64,000 nt of DNA from IMG/VR virus record IMGVR_UViG_3300046318_000171, positions 27,239 to 91,238 of that record. The stretch is one strand, 5' to 3'. This DNA is from a virus. Shown here one piece after another: positions 14,553 to 22,811 of this stretch. The position numbers and the translations under genes are program-made. Under the pieces are notes generated by a model. That model saw only the letters and a program-made list of their open reading frames with translations. It ran no database searches and was not told the origin of the DNA. Within the stretch, counting starts at the first letter, position 1. Each line of letters begins with the position of its first letter.

Positions 14553-15203
14553 CTACTTTAGTTTTGCTAGCGCACGACCGGCACGCTTTGCCTGACCTTT
14601 GGTCTTGTACGTGGTTTTTCCGCTTGATAGTTTAGCAATATTGTTAATCTTACCCTTACGAACGCCAGCTTTTGAGGCAGCAGTTTTCATTTCGTCAAGG
14701 GCAGTCGCAGACTCTGTGTGAGCTTTAGTGGCCAAGTTGTCTCTCTTTAACGCCGAGGTCTGACTGGCTGTAGACATGCGGCCTGCAGCGTGCTCCTGAG
14801 TGGCGTCTTTAAGAAGCATTCCTGTGGTAACCCGAGCTGAACTGCGGCGGCCTTCTTCTTGAGATGCCATTCGCACGTTACGCTCAGCACTAGCCTTGGC
14901 GGCTTTCTTAGGGGACACTGGCTTGGCTGGGCCACCAGAAAACACACCAGAAGACTTAACTAAACGGTCTGTGTTTCGCTGCTTCAGAGTGTTAGTGTTG
15001 CTGCGACGCTCAGCGATTTCACGGATGTCGCCTTTACCAGGGGCAGGAGGGTTCTTACTCAGGCTTTCCGCACGTACACGTGCATCAGTCTTTGGATTGT
15101 TGCCTGAGGTCGTGGTAGCAAAACCACGTGCCTTACCTAGGTCGTGAGCAGTCTTGACAGGAGTCGTTGCGCCTGTGCGGCGGTCGTAAAATTCAATTGC
15201 CAT
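14553..15203 (-). CDS. Basic Ala/Lys/Ser-rich protein (216 aa)
   Basis: Strongly basic, low-complexity protein: repeated KAAKASAER, TKAHTESATALDEMKTAASKAG and a C-terminus TYKTKGQAKRAGRALAKLK. Composition suggests a nucleic-acid-binding or virion-internal protein. It begins the downstream end of a series of unrecognised large Ala-rich genes (20922-14553) and may be packaged with them; that is inference. Confidence 0.65.
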   Translation of the reverse strand: MAIEFYDRRTGATTPVKTAHDLGKARGFATTTSGNNPKTDARVRAESLSKNPPAPGKGDIREIAERRSNTNTLKQRNTDRLVKSSGVFSGGPAKPVSPKKAAKASAERNVRMASQEEGRRSSARVTTGMLLKDATQEHAAGRMSTASQTSALKRDNLATKAHTESATALDEMKTAASKAGVRKGKINNIAKLSSGKTTYKTKGQAKRAGRALAKLK

Positions 15204-15205
15204 GA

Positions 15206-15418
15206 TTACTTACCTGGGTTTACCTGTGAGTCTTCTGGGAACTCGCTGGTAACGAATCCGTAACCCCAGAATGGGTTTAGTGACTGACGGTTGTCGGTGG
15301 TCTTGATGTCACCGTCAACGTCAACGACCTGTGTATCAGGGCGGACCTTGCGGTACTTACCGTCGGTTGAACCTTCGTGTAGGCTCTCGTTCATTGAACG
15401 ACTAGTGTTGACTGCCAT
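15206..15418 (-). CDS. Hypothetical protein (70 aa)
   Basis: Short polar protein with the segment YRKVRPDTQVVDVDGDIKTT and a C-terminal WGYGFVTSEF. Spacing of two bases to the downstream gene and 13 bases to the upstream one. No family recognised. Confidence 0.65.
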   Translation of the reverse strand: MAVNTSRSMNESLHEGSTDGKYRKVRPDTQVVDVDGDIKTTDNRQSLNPFWGYGFVTSEFPEDSQVNPGK

Positions 15419-15431
15419 TTTTTCTTCTTTC

Positions 15432-17330
15432 TTAACGTAGAACGGTGGCGTTTACTCGTGGAATTCCCACGCCTGCCATAGTTTGAAGGGTTTCACGGTA
15501 CTTACCTACCAAGTCAGAACCTGCGCCTAGGTGAGCGAGGTCCTGCACGTGAGAGCTCTCTGACCCTGCTTTAGCGAGGTACTTTGCAGCGTCAGTAGTA
15601 CGGTCCATGGCTGTACGCATGTGTCCAGCCAAAATCTGTGGGTCAGCAGAATCGTTGCTCTTAAGGTAACGGCTGTGCTCCTGGAACGCTCCTAGGGCGT
15701 TGTTTAGGTGCTGAGCTACGCTAGGGTCAACGTCTACACCCTGGCCAACCAAGTCTCTGTACGACTTCTTTACAGCGGTAAAGTGGTCGTACATGTTCTG
15801 CATCTGGCTCTTAACACCAGGTGCGTACTTAGCGGTACGTTCATCAGTTGCTTGGGTATTCTTGGCTTGCTGGTTGGCGAAGATTTGTGCACGAGTCATC
15901 TCACGCAAACTTCCCCATGACGACTTACCTTCACGCTGCTGAGTTGCACGGATGTTTGGTGCGTAAGTAGCAAACGCCTCATCTTGACGTTGCTTCTTCA
16001 ATTCCTCAAGGTCTCTTGCGGTGTTCTTCTTGTCATAACCTACAGGAGCCATAACAGGCACTGACGTGTCCTGCTCTCTTGGAGATTGCGCACCAGGAAC
16101 GTTGATGTTGTTTTTCTTCAAGTATTCTGCTGGATTTTTTTCGACTTCTGCTCTTGCAAACGCATGAGATTGTGCGGCGCTTCTCTGAACCAAGTTCTGG
16201 TTTCCTGAAGCGTATTCTGTAAAACTACCCGCATTATCAAACTTGTTTACCGCTTCTTCGTATCGTGCTTGGTGGTCTGGAGATGGGAAAGCCAACTCAA
16301 GAGTTCCGTACCTAGTTGACCCACCAAAATCACGAGGAGTTGGGCGCACTGGAACAGGGTTGTTAGCGTCGAAGTGCTGCAAAGCTGCCTGCTTGATTAC
16401 TGGTGACATACCAGCAACAGGGGTGACTGTGGCTGAGCTACGGACCATACCGATTGTTCTAGGCGGAGTCTTTGCCTCGGTGTACGCCTGAGCCTCTAGT
16501 GAACGCTCGTAACGTTCACGGGCATGCGATGCGTGGTCTTCACCGTTAGGGAACAACTCACGAGTACCAAAAGGAGCACGGTTAGTCTCGTTGATTACGT
16601 CGCCAATTCCCTTACCCGAACCTTCTTTTCTGCGCATGTGCCCAACAATTTCGTTAGCAGCATCACCATAAGTGCGGTTTTGATTGCGGTAATTGTTAGT
16701 AAAATCTCCACCACTTTGGCCAGCGATTAGGCGTAGGTGGTGAGCAGCCATGCCGATAGCTTTTGCTGCCATGTTGAGGTGGTCACCCGGAGTTCGCAAA
16801 CGCTGGTTCTTAATCTCAGCGACATCGTTTCCAGACAATGCCTGTCCAGGAATTTCGGCGTCACCCAAGTGCAGGGCACCGTACAAACCTAGCTTAGCTC
16901 CACCACCAGTTTTCCAGTTAGTTCCCTTGCCACCACGGGCAACGTTTTCTGCGTCCGCAATGTGAGCGTATGCGTTTCCAAGTAGTGGGTGAACGTGAGA
17001 GTCTAGAAGTGCTCGAGTATCCTCGTCTGCGTTGTCGTGGTGCTCATCAGCAGCGTTACTCAGCTTAGTGATGAGGTCTGACATGTGCCCAAACAAATCG
17101 TTAGGCGCAGTACCTGTGCTAGCTGCCTCAGTGTACTCTGCGACACGGTCAACTTTTTTTGCCTCTGCAGCACCCGCAGCAATCTTGTTAGTCTTAGTGC
17201 CTTTAGGTGCCATTCCCTTTACTGCAGCACGAGTTAGGCGAGCGGCCTCTGCACGCTTGGCAGCTTCTGCTGGCGACTGGCCTTTTAGGTAGCCGCCGAT
17301 TCCGCCTTGATTACCATTGTTGGTTGCCAT
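15432..17330 (-). CDS. Large Ala-rich hypothetical protein, possibly virion-internal (632 aa)
   Basis: No catalytic motif seen. Opens with a Gly/Gln segment (MATNNGNQGGIGGYLKGQS) and Ala/Lys-rich helix, then His-containing helical parts (DEHHDNADEDTRALLDSHVH; MAAKAIGMAAHHLRLIAGQ) that resemble four-helix-bundle repeats. A mid-region contains VMAPVGYDKKN. The size, helical composition and neighbouring genes of like composition suggest an ejected or capsid-associated protein, but it could be anything. ATG overlaps the upstream stop. Confidence 0.65.
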   Translation of the reverse strand: MATNNGNQGGIGGYLKGQSPAEAAKRAEAARLTRAAVKGMAPKGTKTNKIAAGAAEAKKVDRVAEYTEAASTGTAPNDLFGHMSDLITKLSNAADEHHDNADEDTRALLDSHVHPLLGNAYAHIADAENVARGGKGTNWKTGGGAKLGLYGALHLGDAEIPGQALSGNDVAEIKNQRLRTPGDHLNMAAKAIGMAAHHLRLIAGQSGGDFTNNYRNQNRTYGDAANEIVGHMRRKEGSGKGIGDVINETNRAPFGTRELFPNGEDHASHARERYERSLEAQAYTEAKTPPRTIGMVRSSATVTPVAGMSPVIKQAALQHFDANNPVPVRPTPRDFGGSTRYGTLELAFPSPDHQARYEEAVNKFDNAGSFTEYASGNQNLVQRSAAQSHAFARAEVEKNPAEYLKKNNINVPGAQSPREQDTSVPVMAPVGYDKKNTARDLEELKKQRQDEAFATYAPNIRATQQREGKSSWGSLREMTRAQIFANQQAKNTQATDERTAKYAPGVKSQMQNMYDHFTAVKKSYRDLVGQGVDVDPSVAQHLNNALGAFQEHSRYLKSNDSADPQILAGHMRTAMDRTTDAAKYLAKAGSESSHVQDLAHLGAGSDLVGKYRETLQTMAGVGIPRVNATVLR

Positions 17331-17533
17331 TACGCCATCTTTCCTTTAATTCTTTTTGCTCGCTTAATCTCAGCACAAGGAGAGCAAATACCTAAACGAC
17401 TGTACATGTACTCCGTAGGGTTCATCACAATACCGCATGATGGGCAAGCAGATGAGCCTTTATACAGGGTAGCATTTTTTGCGATTTGAAATGCCTGAAG
17501 TTCTAAAGTTAGAGCGCCGTCTCCGTCGTTCAT
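17330..17533 (-). CDS. Small zinc-ribbon protein (67 aa)
   Basis: C30-x2-C33 and C50-x2-C53 form a clear zinc ribbon (CPSCGIVM ... GICSPC), followed by a basic tail KRAKRIKGKMA. It sits, with one-base overlaps, between the two largest proteins of this block. Could be a nucleic-acid-binding accessory. Unrecognised family. Confidence 0.72.
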   Translation of the reverse strand: MNDGDGALTLELQAFQIAKNATLYKGSSACPSCGIVMNPTEYMYSRLGICSPCAEIKRAKRIKGKMA

Positions 17534-19332
17534 TACTCCCCAATCTTAGGCAGTGATGGGACGACTGTGCGGTCACGCATAGTTTCCTTTGCCATTGCCA
17601 TGGCTTGAGCAGTACCGCTTGCTCGGAGTACCTTGCGCAAATCTTTAGGAACCTGTCCTTGCCCCTCTACACCGGTGCCTGTTCCAGCAACAATGTGGTC
17701 GTGGGCTTCTTTGATTAGTGCGGTCATACCACCTGGGGTAATTCGCTCAATCATTCTAGGGCCAGATTTTTCTGGTTTTGCGGTAGATTTACGTGGCTTC
17801 TTAGCTTCAGCTGCTTCTTTAGCCAACTGGTCTTTGATAGACAACGACGGCCCCATTTCGCCAACCGGACGGTCAGGTCCTCCGGCACGAGTAGTTACTC
17901 CACCGGTGGTTTCTACTGGGACACCTACAGCGGCACGGCCAGCGTAAACTGCTCGCTGACCCTTACGAGTCTGGTTAAGGAATCCTTGAAGTTTAGGAAT
18001 GTCTGGGTGGTTAGACGAAACGGCTTTCAACTGAGTTAGCAGCTTGTTGCTGATAGGCTCCTGACGAAGTTTACCTGCAGTTTCTGAGTTTACAACTTTA
18101 CCGTTCTTAACAATAGGCTGTTCACGGTCTGTAGAAATAAACATGTGACCTGGCTTTGACAAAGCATCTTCTGGATTAAGAAGGTTGTTGTCCTTGTCGT
18201 ACCTAGCCAATAGCGGGTCGATGTCCTGGAGTGCCTGAACGTTTGTCTTGTTCTTCGGAACCTGTAGACCCTTAGTTTTTTTCTCTCCAGTAGGAGTGGT
18301 GGTCTCCTTGTAACGGACTGCGTTTGCTACATCGCTCATTTCGCTGTCTGAGACTGGGCTCTGCAAACCGTGCTTGCTAAGCAACGAACGGTTAAGGATT
18401 CCGTTAGCGGTCTTTAGGTGCTTAACTGCTTTAACGATGAAGGCGTGGTTGTCCGCCTGGTTTTTAAACTTAAACTTACCATCGCTACCCTTCAATCCAC
18501 TAAGAATAGACTGCGCCTCGACCAGGTTGTTATCTACTCCAAGCTTCTCACGAAGAACGTGTGCGCTTGCTTGCGTGCGAAGTTCTCCTGCGCTATCACG
18601 AGCAGTGTTTATCATGCTTCTGACTGAGCCAGCAGCCTTACCTTTTAGGGAATAGCCTTGGCTTATAGTGTCTGCAACGTTGGCACGACGGTCGTACTCT
18701 GACGCTTTTGAGTTTAGCTTTGAATCCAATCCGTCATAGTGCGCACGGATTCGGTCATGGATGTCCATGGCGACTTTCCATGCCTTGTCTGCTGCGCCTG
18801 CACCACTAAAAGTTTGGCGCTTAAATGATGGGCCAGACTTAACTGGAGTAGGAACAAACCCTTTGTTGTGCTCACACTTATCGGTGCTGCAACGGCCACG
18901 CAAGATGTGGTCAGTGATATGCTTAACAGCGTCTTCGGTAACACGAGACTTATAGATGTTGTCTTCAGTGTCAATCTTGTCTTCAAGAGAGCTGCCTTCT
19001 GCCTGCTTTTCTGCAGGAGTTCGGTAGTCTGGGCGGGTCCTGACACCGTCTAGGTCTATCTCAGATAGGTCAGTGTTCTGGGCTGTAGGTGCGGCCATGT
19101 CAGCAGTAGACAAGGTGCGGCCCGAGTCATACTCGTCAAATCCTTTGCCGCCAACTTTAATCTTGTCAGCGTCGGCCTCGCTCATAGCGTGGGCAGAGTC
19201 GGCCCTCTTACGGCCCTCTTCGGCCTTAGCTGCAGCAGTCGTCTCTGCAGTGTCGAGAATTGCCTCGCCACCTAAGACCTTTTGTGCTTCGCTTGCGCTT
19301 TTAAAGAGTTCGCTGCGACTTACTGAACGCAT
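17533..19332 (-). CDS. Large hypothetical protein, possibly virion-internal (599 aa)
   Basis: Helical, Ala/Lys/Asp-rich. A small Cys/His cluster CSTDKCEH lies near residue 158. Further helical parts (RANVADTISQGYSLKGKAAG; HAFIVKAVKHLKTANGILN) resemble in style the neighbour at 15432-17330. The C-terminus carries ERITPGGMTALIKEAHDHIV. No known domain. Its partner genes 19332-20922 are small Gly/Asn/Gln-rich proteins typical of structural modules. Confidence 0.65.
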   Translation of the reverse strand: MRSVSRSELFKSASEAQKVLGGEAILDTAETTAAAKAEEGRKRADSAHAMSEADADKIKVGGKGFDEYDSGRTLSTADMAAPTAQNTDLSEIDLDGVRTRPDYRTPAEKQAEGSSLEDKIDTEDNIYKSRVTEDAVKHITDHILRGRCSTDKCEHNKGFVPTPVKSGPSFKRQTFSGAGAADKAWKVAMDIHDRIRAHYDGLDSKLNSKASEYDRRANVADTISQGYSLKGKAAGSVRSMINTARDSAGELRTQASAHVLREKLGVDNNLVEAQSILSGLKGSDGKFKFKNQADNHAFIVKAVKHLKTANGILNRSLLSKHGLQSPVSDSEMSDVANAVRYKETTTPTGEKKTKGLQVPKNKTNVQALQDIDPLLARYDKDNNLLNPEDALSKPGHMFISTDREQPIVKNGKVVNSETAGKLRQEPISNKLLTQLKAVSSNHPDIPKLQGFLNQTRKGQRAVYAGRAAVGVPVETTGGVTTRAGGPDRPVGEMGPSLSIKDQLAKEAAEAKKPRKSTAKPEKSGPRMIERITPGGMTALIKEAHDHIVAGTGTGVEGQGQVPKDLRKVLRASGTAQAMAMAKETMRDRTVVPSLPKIGE

Positions 19333-19694
19333 TAGATACCTTCCAAACCATTTCTTGTACTACCAGAATACCCTCCAGGACCGCCAGAAAACCACGAAAC
19401 TCGTGGCTCTACGTAAATACGGTCAATGGATACAACATCATCAATACCAATTTGAGGACGTTCACCCCACCCAAATCGTGGTGGGAAAAGTTGAATTTGA
19501 GGCAAGTTAGGGCGGACTTCTTCTTGAAGTACAGTTCCACGCATAGTGGCAACCATCAACGCTTGCTGAGTTAGGCGCTCTTCGTTAGATGACCAAGGGC
19601 CGTTATAGCTTGACTTAGGGCGTCCTTGCTGGTCCGTGAGGTTGTTACGCCACGGTTTTGTTCTATCGTAATTACCGTCGAATTCTCCAGCCAT
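19332..19694 (-). CDS. Hypothetical protein (120 aa)
   Basis: Polar protein with Asn/Gly/Arg-rich ends and the core VRPNLPQIQLFPPRFGWGER. One-base overlap with the downstream start. Composition like a minor structural protein. Unrecognised. Confidence 0.65.
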   Translation of the reverse strand: MAGEFDGNYDRTKPWRNNLTDQQGRPKSSYNGPWSSNEERLTQQALMVATMRGTVLQEEVRPNLPQIQLFPPRFGWGERPQIGIDDVVSIDRIYVEPRVSWFSGGPGGYSGSTRNGLEGI

Positions 19695-19695
19695 G

Positions 19696-20229
19696 CTATG
19701 ACCACGCTGGCTTCAAGTATGCTAGTTGGTTAGCACGACGAACATCCATGGCCATGTCTTGGTCTGAACGCATGTTTGACTTGCCGTCATTAACTAGGTG
19801 AGGTGCAGGGATAAGGCGTAGGTCTTGGCCAGCCTTTGGAACCATCCAGACCAATGCGCCATTGACGTCAACCTGCTTGGCTTTCATCTGACGCTTGATG
19901 CCCATCTCTGCGTTAAACTCTGGGCTCCAGTAGTACGCAGATGGCTCAATACGCTCACCCTTGTGCACACCACGCTGGTATGACTTCTGACCTACACGGC
20001 TCTTGATTGAGTCGAGTAGGCGGTCATCACGACGTGAGCGGATAGTGCCGAGGTAGCCGTCAGGGTATTCTGCAGAAGGGACACGGCCAGTACCAATACG
20101 GATAGCGTCAAGCTCACCACGAGCGACAGGGGTTCCCTGGCCGCCTTGGTTGTTATAGCCGTTTAGCCCACCAGCACCTAGCGACTGCCAGTTCTGCTGT
20201 GGGCTAAAGTTATTGACCGCACCTGCCAT
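19696..20229 (-). CDS. Hypothetical protein (177 aa)
   Basis: Gly/Asn/Gln-rich N-terminus (SLGAGGLNGYNNQGGQGTP), then a more ordered part with SRRDDRLLDSIKSRVGQKSY and VNGALVWMVPKAGQDLRLIP. C-terminal MAMDVRRANQLAYLKPAW. Looks like a virion-associated protein by composition only. Confidence 0.65.
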   Translation of the reverse strand: MAGAVNNFSPQQNWQSLGAGGLNGYNNQGGQGTPVARGELDAIRIGTGRVPSAEYPDGYLGTIRSRRDDRLLDSIKSRVGQKSYQRGVHKGERIEPSAYYWSPEFNAEMGIKRQMKAKQVDVNGALVWMVPKAGQDLRLIPAPHLVNDGKSNMRSDQDMAMDVRRANQLAYLKPAWS

Positions 20230-20486
20230 TAAGGAATACCTGCTGGGTTAGATAGGGCGTCTTGACCTCGTGCACCGAATACACCTGTAGAGGTGTCTGC
20301 GCTGTAAGACTGTGGCTTGTTCGGGGCTAGTTGGTGTGTTTCAAACACGAACTGGTTACTCGAACGCTTGTTCTTGCTGTAACTAGCCCCAGGGATTTGG
20401 AACTGAACAGAGTTGTTCGGGTTACCCACGTCCATCTGCGAAGCAACGTGCGGCGAAGGAACTCCGTAAGGAGCAGTTCCCATCAT
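20229..20486 (-). CDS. Hypothetical protein (85 aa)
   Basis: Start at 20486 (ATGATG) is chosen because CTAAGGAGAGCCAC precedes it; a start at 20573 would sit inside the upstream gene. Pro/Ser/Asn/Gln-rich without predicted helices (YGVPSPHVASQMDVGNPNNS). Possibly a structural decoration protein. Unrecognised. Confidence 0.65.
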   Translation of the reverse strand: MMGTAPYGVPSPHVASQMDVGNPNNSVQFQIPGASYSKNKRSSNQFVFETHQLAPNKPQSYSADTSTGVFGARGQDALSNPAGIP

Positions 20487-20496
20487 GTGGCTCTCC

Positions 20497-20922
20497 TTAG
20501 AGGTAAGAAGCCTCGTTGCCGCTTTCGAAGTTAGGAACAGCACGGCCTGCAACTGAAGGGATAATGCGAGCATTAGCCATAGTTGGGCCAGCAGCTGGGT
20601 CTAGCTGAACGAAAGTGGTCTTAGGCTGAACCATGTAAGTTGCGCCAAGCACTTCGATGTTCTGGCGGTTCTGCTTGCTACCAGGGTTGGTAGGGTCTGC
20701 TGCCTGAACGTTCTTCTTAGGAACTAGAGTTCCCTGTAGTGCTGGGGCTGGAGCTGCTGCACCAATTGGTACACGAACGCTACCTGCTGCCGCTGCGTCT
20801 GAGTGAGCCTCGTCTGAGGTCTTGTGCATACGAGCCATTGATTTACCTGCCGCTTCTAGTGGGTTTGAGGGAATGCCTGAACGACGGCGCATGCCGTGTC
20901 CAACACTGTACTGAGTTGCCAT
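20497..20922 (-). CDS. Hypothetical protein (141 aa)
   Basis: Preceded by AAAGGAGCCCTC. N-terminus basic (GHGMRRRSGIPSN), Ala-rich middle, C-terminal half with NIEVLGATYMVQPKTTFVQL that looks like beta structure. First gene of the 20922-14553 block after SpoVS. Unrecognised. Confidence 0.65.
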   Translation of the reverse strand: MATQYSVGHGMRRRSGIPSNPLEAAGKSMARMHKTSDEAHSDAAAAGSVRVPIGAAAPAPALQGTLVPKKNVQAADPTNPGSKQNRQNIEVLGATYMVQPKTTFVQLDPAAGPTMANARIIPSVAGRAVPNFESGNEASYL

Positions 20923-20937
20923 GAGGGCTCCTTTGTT

Positions 20938-20960
20938 CTCTATAAGGATAGAGCTTTTTT
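20938..20960 (+). terminator. Weak hairpin with T-run, plus-strand orientation
   Basis: CTCTAT-AAGG-ATAGAG (20938-20953) followed by CTTTTTT reads as a small intrinsic terminator on the plus strand, which here carries no genes. It lies between SpoVS and the next leftward gene and might stop antisense transcription, or act as a 5'-leader hairpin on the minus strand. A stem of only 6 bp makes it uncertain. Confidence 0.35.
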
Positions 20961-21255
20961 AGCTTACAGAAATGACAAACACAATTGCGCTGATGTCTCC
21001 ATCACGGCTTTCAATTGTGGTGAAACCAGGCTTCATGGTTAGGTCTAGACCACGAGGGGCTACATAGCCTCGTGCGATGGCGGCGGCCTTCACTGCTTGG
21101 TTTACTGCACCTGCACCTACGGCACGAAGCTTAACTTCACGCTTGTCGTAGATTGCGTGTGCAATTGCTGATGCTACTGATTGTGGATTTGAGCCTGCCG
21201 ATACACGGAGAAAGTCTTCCTCGGTGTTAGGTAGGATGGTCGGTTCTTCGGTCAC
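20959..21255 (-). CDS. SpoVS-family (Alba-like) protein
   Basis: Strong match to stage V sporulation protein S: LRVSAGSNPQSVASAIAHAI, then VKLRAVGAGAVNQAVKAAAI and ARGYVAPRGLDLTMKPGF, with a final strand ISAIVFVISV. SpoVS is a small dimeric protein of Alba/IF3-C-like fold, thought to bind nucleic acid, conserved in spore formers and Thermus. GTG start preceded by AAAGGAACACC. The host need not be a sporulator. In the phage it sits next to a RuvC-like resolvase; a role in DNA/RNA handling is inference. Confidence 0.92.
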   Translation of the reverse strand: MTEEPTILPNTEEDFLRVSAGSNPQSVASAIAHAIYDKREVKLRAVGAGAVNQAVKAAAIARGYVAPRGLDLTMKPGFTTIESRDGDISAIVFVISVS

Positions 21256-21317
21256 GATTGGTGTTCCTTTAGTTGTCGAATTCGTGTGCCATCCTCAACA
21301 ACAAGAATAGGGGAAAT

Positions 21318-21905
21318 TTAAGCTATTTGGTCCCTATACTTAGGGTCTTTTATTTGCTCTACAATCGCTTCTTCTATGGCTCCCAGGGAGTTACCGGATG
21401 CCAATCTGGCTAGGGCGTAGGAGTCTGCGGCGTTGTCGTCGTTGAACTCGATGCCCCAACGCTTGTAAATCTGCATCAACATTTCCTGCTTCTTAGCCGT
21501 ACCCTTGCCTGCAGCGTACTTCTTCAGGGTCATCGGGGGGATTTGGAGCGGAGTCCTGAGATGGTCTTGGTGGTCATAATCTCTAAAGTACAGCCACAAG
21601 GTCAGCTTGACGGTGGCGGCTAGTTCCCCTAGGACTAGGGCAGACTGGCTGGCTAGTACCGTACCCTCCATGGCTACGTCTTGGATGTAGTCGTCTTCTA
21701 CGGTACGCAACTTAGAGGTGAGCCATTTGCTGATGTCGTCCAGTCTTTGGACGCCTCGGTAGTCAGACTTGTACACCCAGGTGTTGAATTGGTCTGGAGC
21801 ATCCACGTTTAGGATGGTTAGAGCAAAACCAGTGAGCGACTGGTCTATACCTATCGCCACTGGTCCAGGTCTGAGGTTACCCCCGAATACCTTTTCTTTA
21901 CTCAT
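21318..21905 (-). CDS. RuvC-like Holliday junction resolvase
   Basis: RNase-H-fold nuclease: AIGIDQSLTGFAL holds the first Asp (D21), VAMEG a Glu (about residue 88), and FNDDNAADSYALARL the C-terminal Asp pair. PMTLKKYAAGKGTAKKQEML is the helix region that in RuvC precedes the last acidic residues. It should resolve branched DNA before packaging. Eight-base overlap with the upstream zinc-ribbon gene; final gene of the replication/recombination block. Confidence 0.85.
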   Translation of the reverse strand: MSKEKVFGGNLRPGPVAIGIDQSLTGFALTILNVDAPDQFNTWVYKSDYRGVQRLDDISKWLTSKLRTVEDDYIQDVAMEGTVLASQSALVLGELAATVKLTLWLYFRDYDHQDHLRTPLQIPPMTLKKYAAGKGTAKKQEMLMQIYKRWGIEFNDDNAADSYALARLASGNSLGAIEEAIVEQIKDPKYRDQIA

Positions 21906-22032
21906 AGTAGGTGTCTTCGTCTTCTTCTACCCAAGCAAAATACTTGTATGAGGCACACTCGTCGCAGTAATCTGCCCCGTTGTCGTGACCTTCAGTTCGG
22001 TAGCAACCTGTGCACATGTACTTTTCAGACAT
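21898..22032 (-). CDS. Very small zinc-ribbon protein (44 aa)
   Basis: ATG at 22032; C7-x2-C10 and C23-x2-C26, followed by an acidic aromatic tail (FAWVEEDEDTYYE). Overlaps the resolvase start by eight bases. Function unknown. Confidence 0.65.
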   Translation of the reverse strand: MSEKYMCTGCYRTEGHDNGADYCDECASYKYFAWVEEDEDTYYE

Positions 22033-22033
22033 T

Positions 22034-22351
22034 TTATTTCCACTCTTTAGGGGTGTCGTTGCAGGTATAGCAACGGTATAGAGAGGTCAGACCTACTTTC
22101 ATGTAGGTTTCTTGACCACAGTTTGGGCACTCTTCAATATACTTGGAAAGGTAGTCCTGGTAGTGCGTGTATGTTGCTGCGGCCTGTTTCAATAGTTCTT
22201 TACGCTGAGCGTAGTACTTCTTCCAGTTAGGAATCGGTATACGAATGTTAATGCTATTTGGCCACTTACGGCTATCTTTTCCGTTATATGTTTGGAAAAG
22301 GTGAACCCACGATAGAAGGTAGTAACGCACTGCGTTTAGCCATATCTTCAC
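22034..22351 (-). CDS. Small zinc-ribbon protein (105 aa)
   Basis: GTG start embedded in AACAAGTGA at the end of the preceding gene. The basic, aromatic N-terminal half (YYLLSWVHLFQTYNGKDSRKW) is followed by C75-x2-C78 and C94-x2-C97. Possibly a nucleic-acid-binding protein. Unrecognised family. Confidence 0.7.
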   Translation of the reverse strand: MKIWLNAVRYYLLSWVHLFQTYNGKDSRKWPNSINIRIPIPNWKKYYAQRKELLKQAAATYTHYQDYLSKYIEECPNCGQETYMKVGLTSLYRCYTCNDTPKEWK

Positions 22352-22611
22352 TTGTTTTCTCCCTTGATAGCAGCGATAGCCATAGTAAGCAAACGGCGTG
22401 TTTCTGCGTTCTCGGCTGTATCGAATAGCGGTTCAAGCAGTTCGATAATGCGTTCACGCTCAATTTGAAACAAAACCTCAGCCTCTTGATTGAAGTTGCA
22501 GTTACCCTCGCCAATTATGTTCAGCCGAAAACCTTTTAGGCTGTCATACCACAAATAGAAACTGTCATCATCCCGAGGCATGATGCGGTTGTATTTCATC
22601 AAGTCGCTCAC
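22348..22611 (-). CDS. Small helical protein, 'ERERI...IKGENK' family (87 aa)
   Basis: Contains FQIERERIIELLEPLFDTAE and ends in AIAAIKGENK. The same two elements appear in the next two genes upstream and in the early genes 4980-5132 and 6815-7039. GTG start fused to the previous gene's 3' end (GGGAGAAAACAAGTG). Function unknown. Confidence 0.7.
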   Translation of the reverse strand: MSDLMKYNRIMPRDDDSFYLWYDSLKGFRLNIIGEGNCNFNQEAEVLFQIERERIIELLEPLFDTAENAETRRLLTMAIAAIKGENK

Positions 22612-22811
22612 TTGTTTTCTCCCTTGATAGCAGCAATCAGTTTCTCTACGTAGTAATGCTCACGAGTGCAGAGTTCGCTATGAGTCATACTCCTGTGCTC
22701 TAGGTCTTTGGCTAATTTGATAATTTCCATCTCACGCTCAGTCCTGCCAAACTCGTAAGCGAACTCAGGGTCTAGCATGTTATCGTCTAGGTCATCGTAA
22801 AAAGTTCTCAC
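22608..22811 (-). CDS. Small helical protein, 'ERERI...IKGENK' family (67 aa)
   Basis: Shares TEREMEIIKLAKDLE and the ending LIAAIKGENK with its downstream neighbour. GTG start overlapping the upstream stop. The N-terminal YDDLDDNMLDPEFAYEFGR is acidic. Function unknown. Confidence 0.7.
   Translation of the reverse strand: MRTFYDDLDDNMLDPEFAYEFGRTEREMEIIKLAKDLEHRSMTHSELCTREHYYVEKLIAAIKGENK

Noticed and set aside
20959-21255. Host (sporulating bacterium) DNA contamination or prophage junction
   Set aside because: SpoVS gene is embedded in a continuous run of phage genes with the same spacing and ribosome-binding style on both sides.
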